Shown here: positions 14,927-16,008 of the stretch, in pieces
How the letters are laid out: each line of letters starts with the position of its first letter
Position numbering within the stretch: the first letter of the stretch is position 1
DNA from: JANXSD01 sp038206385
Lineage (GTDB): Bacteria; Bacteroidota; Bacteroidia; AKYH767-A; OLB10
NCBI GenBank assembly: GCA_038206385.1
Contig: JBBRAW010000086.1
Coordinates: forward strand, 1-16,008
Length of the DNA stretch: 16,008 bases
Direction of reading: 5' to 3'
Position numbers and translations under genes: made by a program
The notes under the pieces: generated by a model
Database searches by the model: none
Told to the model about the DNA's origin: nothing
Seen by the model: only the letters and a program-made list of their open reading frames with translations

Positions 14927-16008
14927 ATGAAGAAAATAATAATCTTACTATTCTTTTTTGCTTCCACGCTTTCAAATGCACAAAAGCTTACTCCGGAATT
15001 ATTATGGAAATTAGGACGCGTTTCTGATCCAAAGATTTCGGTAGATGGTAAAACTGTTCTTTACAATGTTCGCACTTATGATGTTGCTGAGAACAAAGGA
15101 CAATCGGATATTTATTCTATATCAACAATAAGTGGAGATGCAATAAATATTACTAAAAGTAAAGATGATGAGAGTGCTGCACGTTGGAGACCTGATGGCA
15201 AGAAGATTGGTTTTCTTGCTAATGATAAGGATGGTGTAACACAACTTTGGGAGATGAATGCGGATGGAACGCAAAGAGCACAAGTAAGTTCTTTCACCTC
15301 TGACATTAGCAACTTCCAATATTCTCCAATTGGTAATATGATTTGGTTTACTTCAGATGTTAAAGTTGACAAGACGACGCAAGATCTTTATCCAGACTTA
15401 CCAAAAGCTACTGGAAGAATCTATGATGATTTAATGTATCGTCACTGGACAAGTTGGGAAGATGGTGCGTATAGTCACGTTCAAATTGTGGGTTATGATA
15501 ATGGTAAAATTGTTGGGCAGTCAATCGATCTTCAACCTAATGAGCGTTATGATACTCCATTGCAACCTAATGGTGGTGACGAGCAAATCACATGGAGTCC
15601 TGATGGAAAATTTGTTGCATATACTTGTAAAAAACTTTTCGGAAAAGCGTATGCAGTGAGTACTAACTCAGATGTATATTTATATGAGATTGCAAATAAA
15701 AAAACTACAAATATTTCTGAAGGGATTTTAGGTTACGATGTTAATCCTCGTTTTTCTCCTGATGGAACAAAGTTACTTTGGTTAAGTATGGCAACTGCAA
15801 TTTACGAAGCGGATCGCAATCGTATCATGCAATTGGATTTCAAAACAAATCAGAAAGTTGAACTAACAAAAGGTTTTGATTATACAGTAGAAAATGCTGA
15901 TTGGAGTGCAGATGGGAAAATGATTTATTTCATTAGTGGAATTAATGCTACCGATCAATTATGGTCGCTTGATTTAGATCTAAAAAATACGAAACCAATT
16001 CATCAAAT
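14927..16008 (+). CDS. Secreted S9-family (prolyl oligopeptidase / DPP-like) peptidase, N-terminal part
   Basis: The first 360 codons of a gene that runs off the right edge. The signal peptide is MKKIIILLFFFASTLSNA with likely cleavage before Gln19. What follows is the beta-propeller of an S9 peptidase, with blade-ending motifs of the PD40/WD40-like type: ARWRPDGKKIGFLAND, ITWSPDGKFVAYT, PRFSPDGTKLLWLS and ADWSADGKMIYFIS. The stretch DLYPDLPKATGRIYDDLMYR followed by HWTSWEDGAYSH is a recognisable signature of Bacteroidota DPP-type / acylaminoacyl-peptidase-like proteins. The alpha/beta-hydrolase domain with the Ser-Asp-His triad would lie beyond the window, so activity cannot be confirmed. 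The predicted role is cutting oligopeptides in the periplasm. The start is fixed by the signal peptide. It lies 47 nt downstream of the OmpA-family gene, with no strong terminator between them. Confidence 0.93.
   Translation, partial: MKKIIILLFFFASTLSNAQKLTPELLWKLGRVSDPKISVDGKTVLYNVRTYDVAENKGQSDIYSISTISGDAINITKSKDDESAARWRPDGKKIGFLANDKDGVTQLWEMNADGTQRAQVSSFTSDISNFQYSPIGNMIWFTSDVKVDKTTQDLYPDLPKATGRIYDDLMYRHWTSWEDGAYSHVQIVGYDNGKIVGQSIDLQPNERYDTPLQPNGGDEQITWSPDGKFVAYTCKKLFGKAYAVSTNSDVYLYEIANKKTTNISEGILGYDVNPRFSPDGTKLLWLSMATAIYEADRNRIMQLDFKTNQKVELTKGFDYTVENADWSADGKMIYFISGINATDQLWSLDLDLKNTKPIHQ

Overview
The window looks like a chromosomal segment of a Bacteroidota (Bacteroidetes) bacterium. It is AT-rich, and several promoters carry the phylum's -7 element TAnnTTTG. 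The proteins also point there: an OmpA-family porin with thrombospondin type 3 repeats, a Bacteroidota-style ECF sigma/anti-sigma pair, MacB-type efflux genes split into several proteins, and a DPP/S9 peptidase. I see no mobile element, CRISPR array, rRNA or tRNA.

Layout. (1) Positions 1-2027, minus strand: a TolC-like outer-membrane efflux protein followed by an HlyD-type adaptor that runs off the left edge. (2) 2242-3937, minus strand: an ECF sigma factor gene overlapping a gene whose product joins an anti-sigma-like cytoplasmic domain, one membrane helix and an HtrA/trypsin-like serine protease domain. The operon ends in a strong terminator. (3) 4140-4346, plus strand: a tiny Ala-rich lipoprotein, divergent from the sigma gene. 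(4) 4416-8753, minus strand: a complete ATPase / permease / permease / adaptor operon of the MacB type. It shares a bidirectional terminator with the lipoprotein gene. (5) 8958-12629, minus strand: cobalamin-dependent methionine synthase metH, preceded by a SAM-I (S-box) riboswitch with a terminator, a probable anti-terminator and a recognisable promoter. (6) 12946-13472: a long gene-free stretch holding one isolated 17-bp hairpin. (7) 13473-14879, plus strand: the OmpA-family porin. (8) 14927 to the right edge, plus strand: a secreted S9-family peptidase, truncated.

How they work together. The two efflux modules probably supply complementary parts of tripartite pumps; the MacB-type operon has no TolC gene of its own. 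The metH leader should switch off methionine synthesis when S-adenosylmethionine is plentiful.

The most interesting region is 2242-4346. The sequence GGGTTACCT, 13 bases, then GTATTAA occurs twice, once on each strand, facing the sigma gene and the lipoprotein gene. Its geometry is that of an ECF sigma promoter. I infer a small self-contained envelope-stress circuit: a sigma factor, a membrane anti-sigma with its own periplasmic protease domain, and a Lpp-like lipoprotein as a likely target gene.
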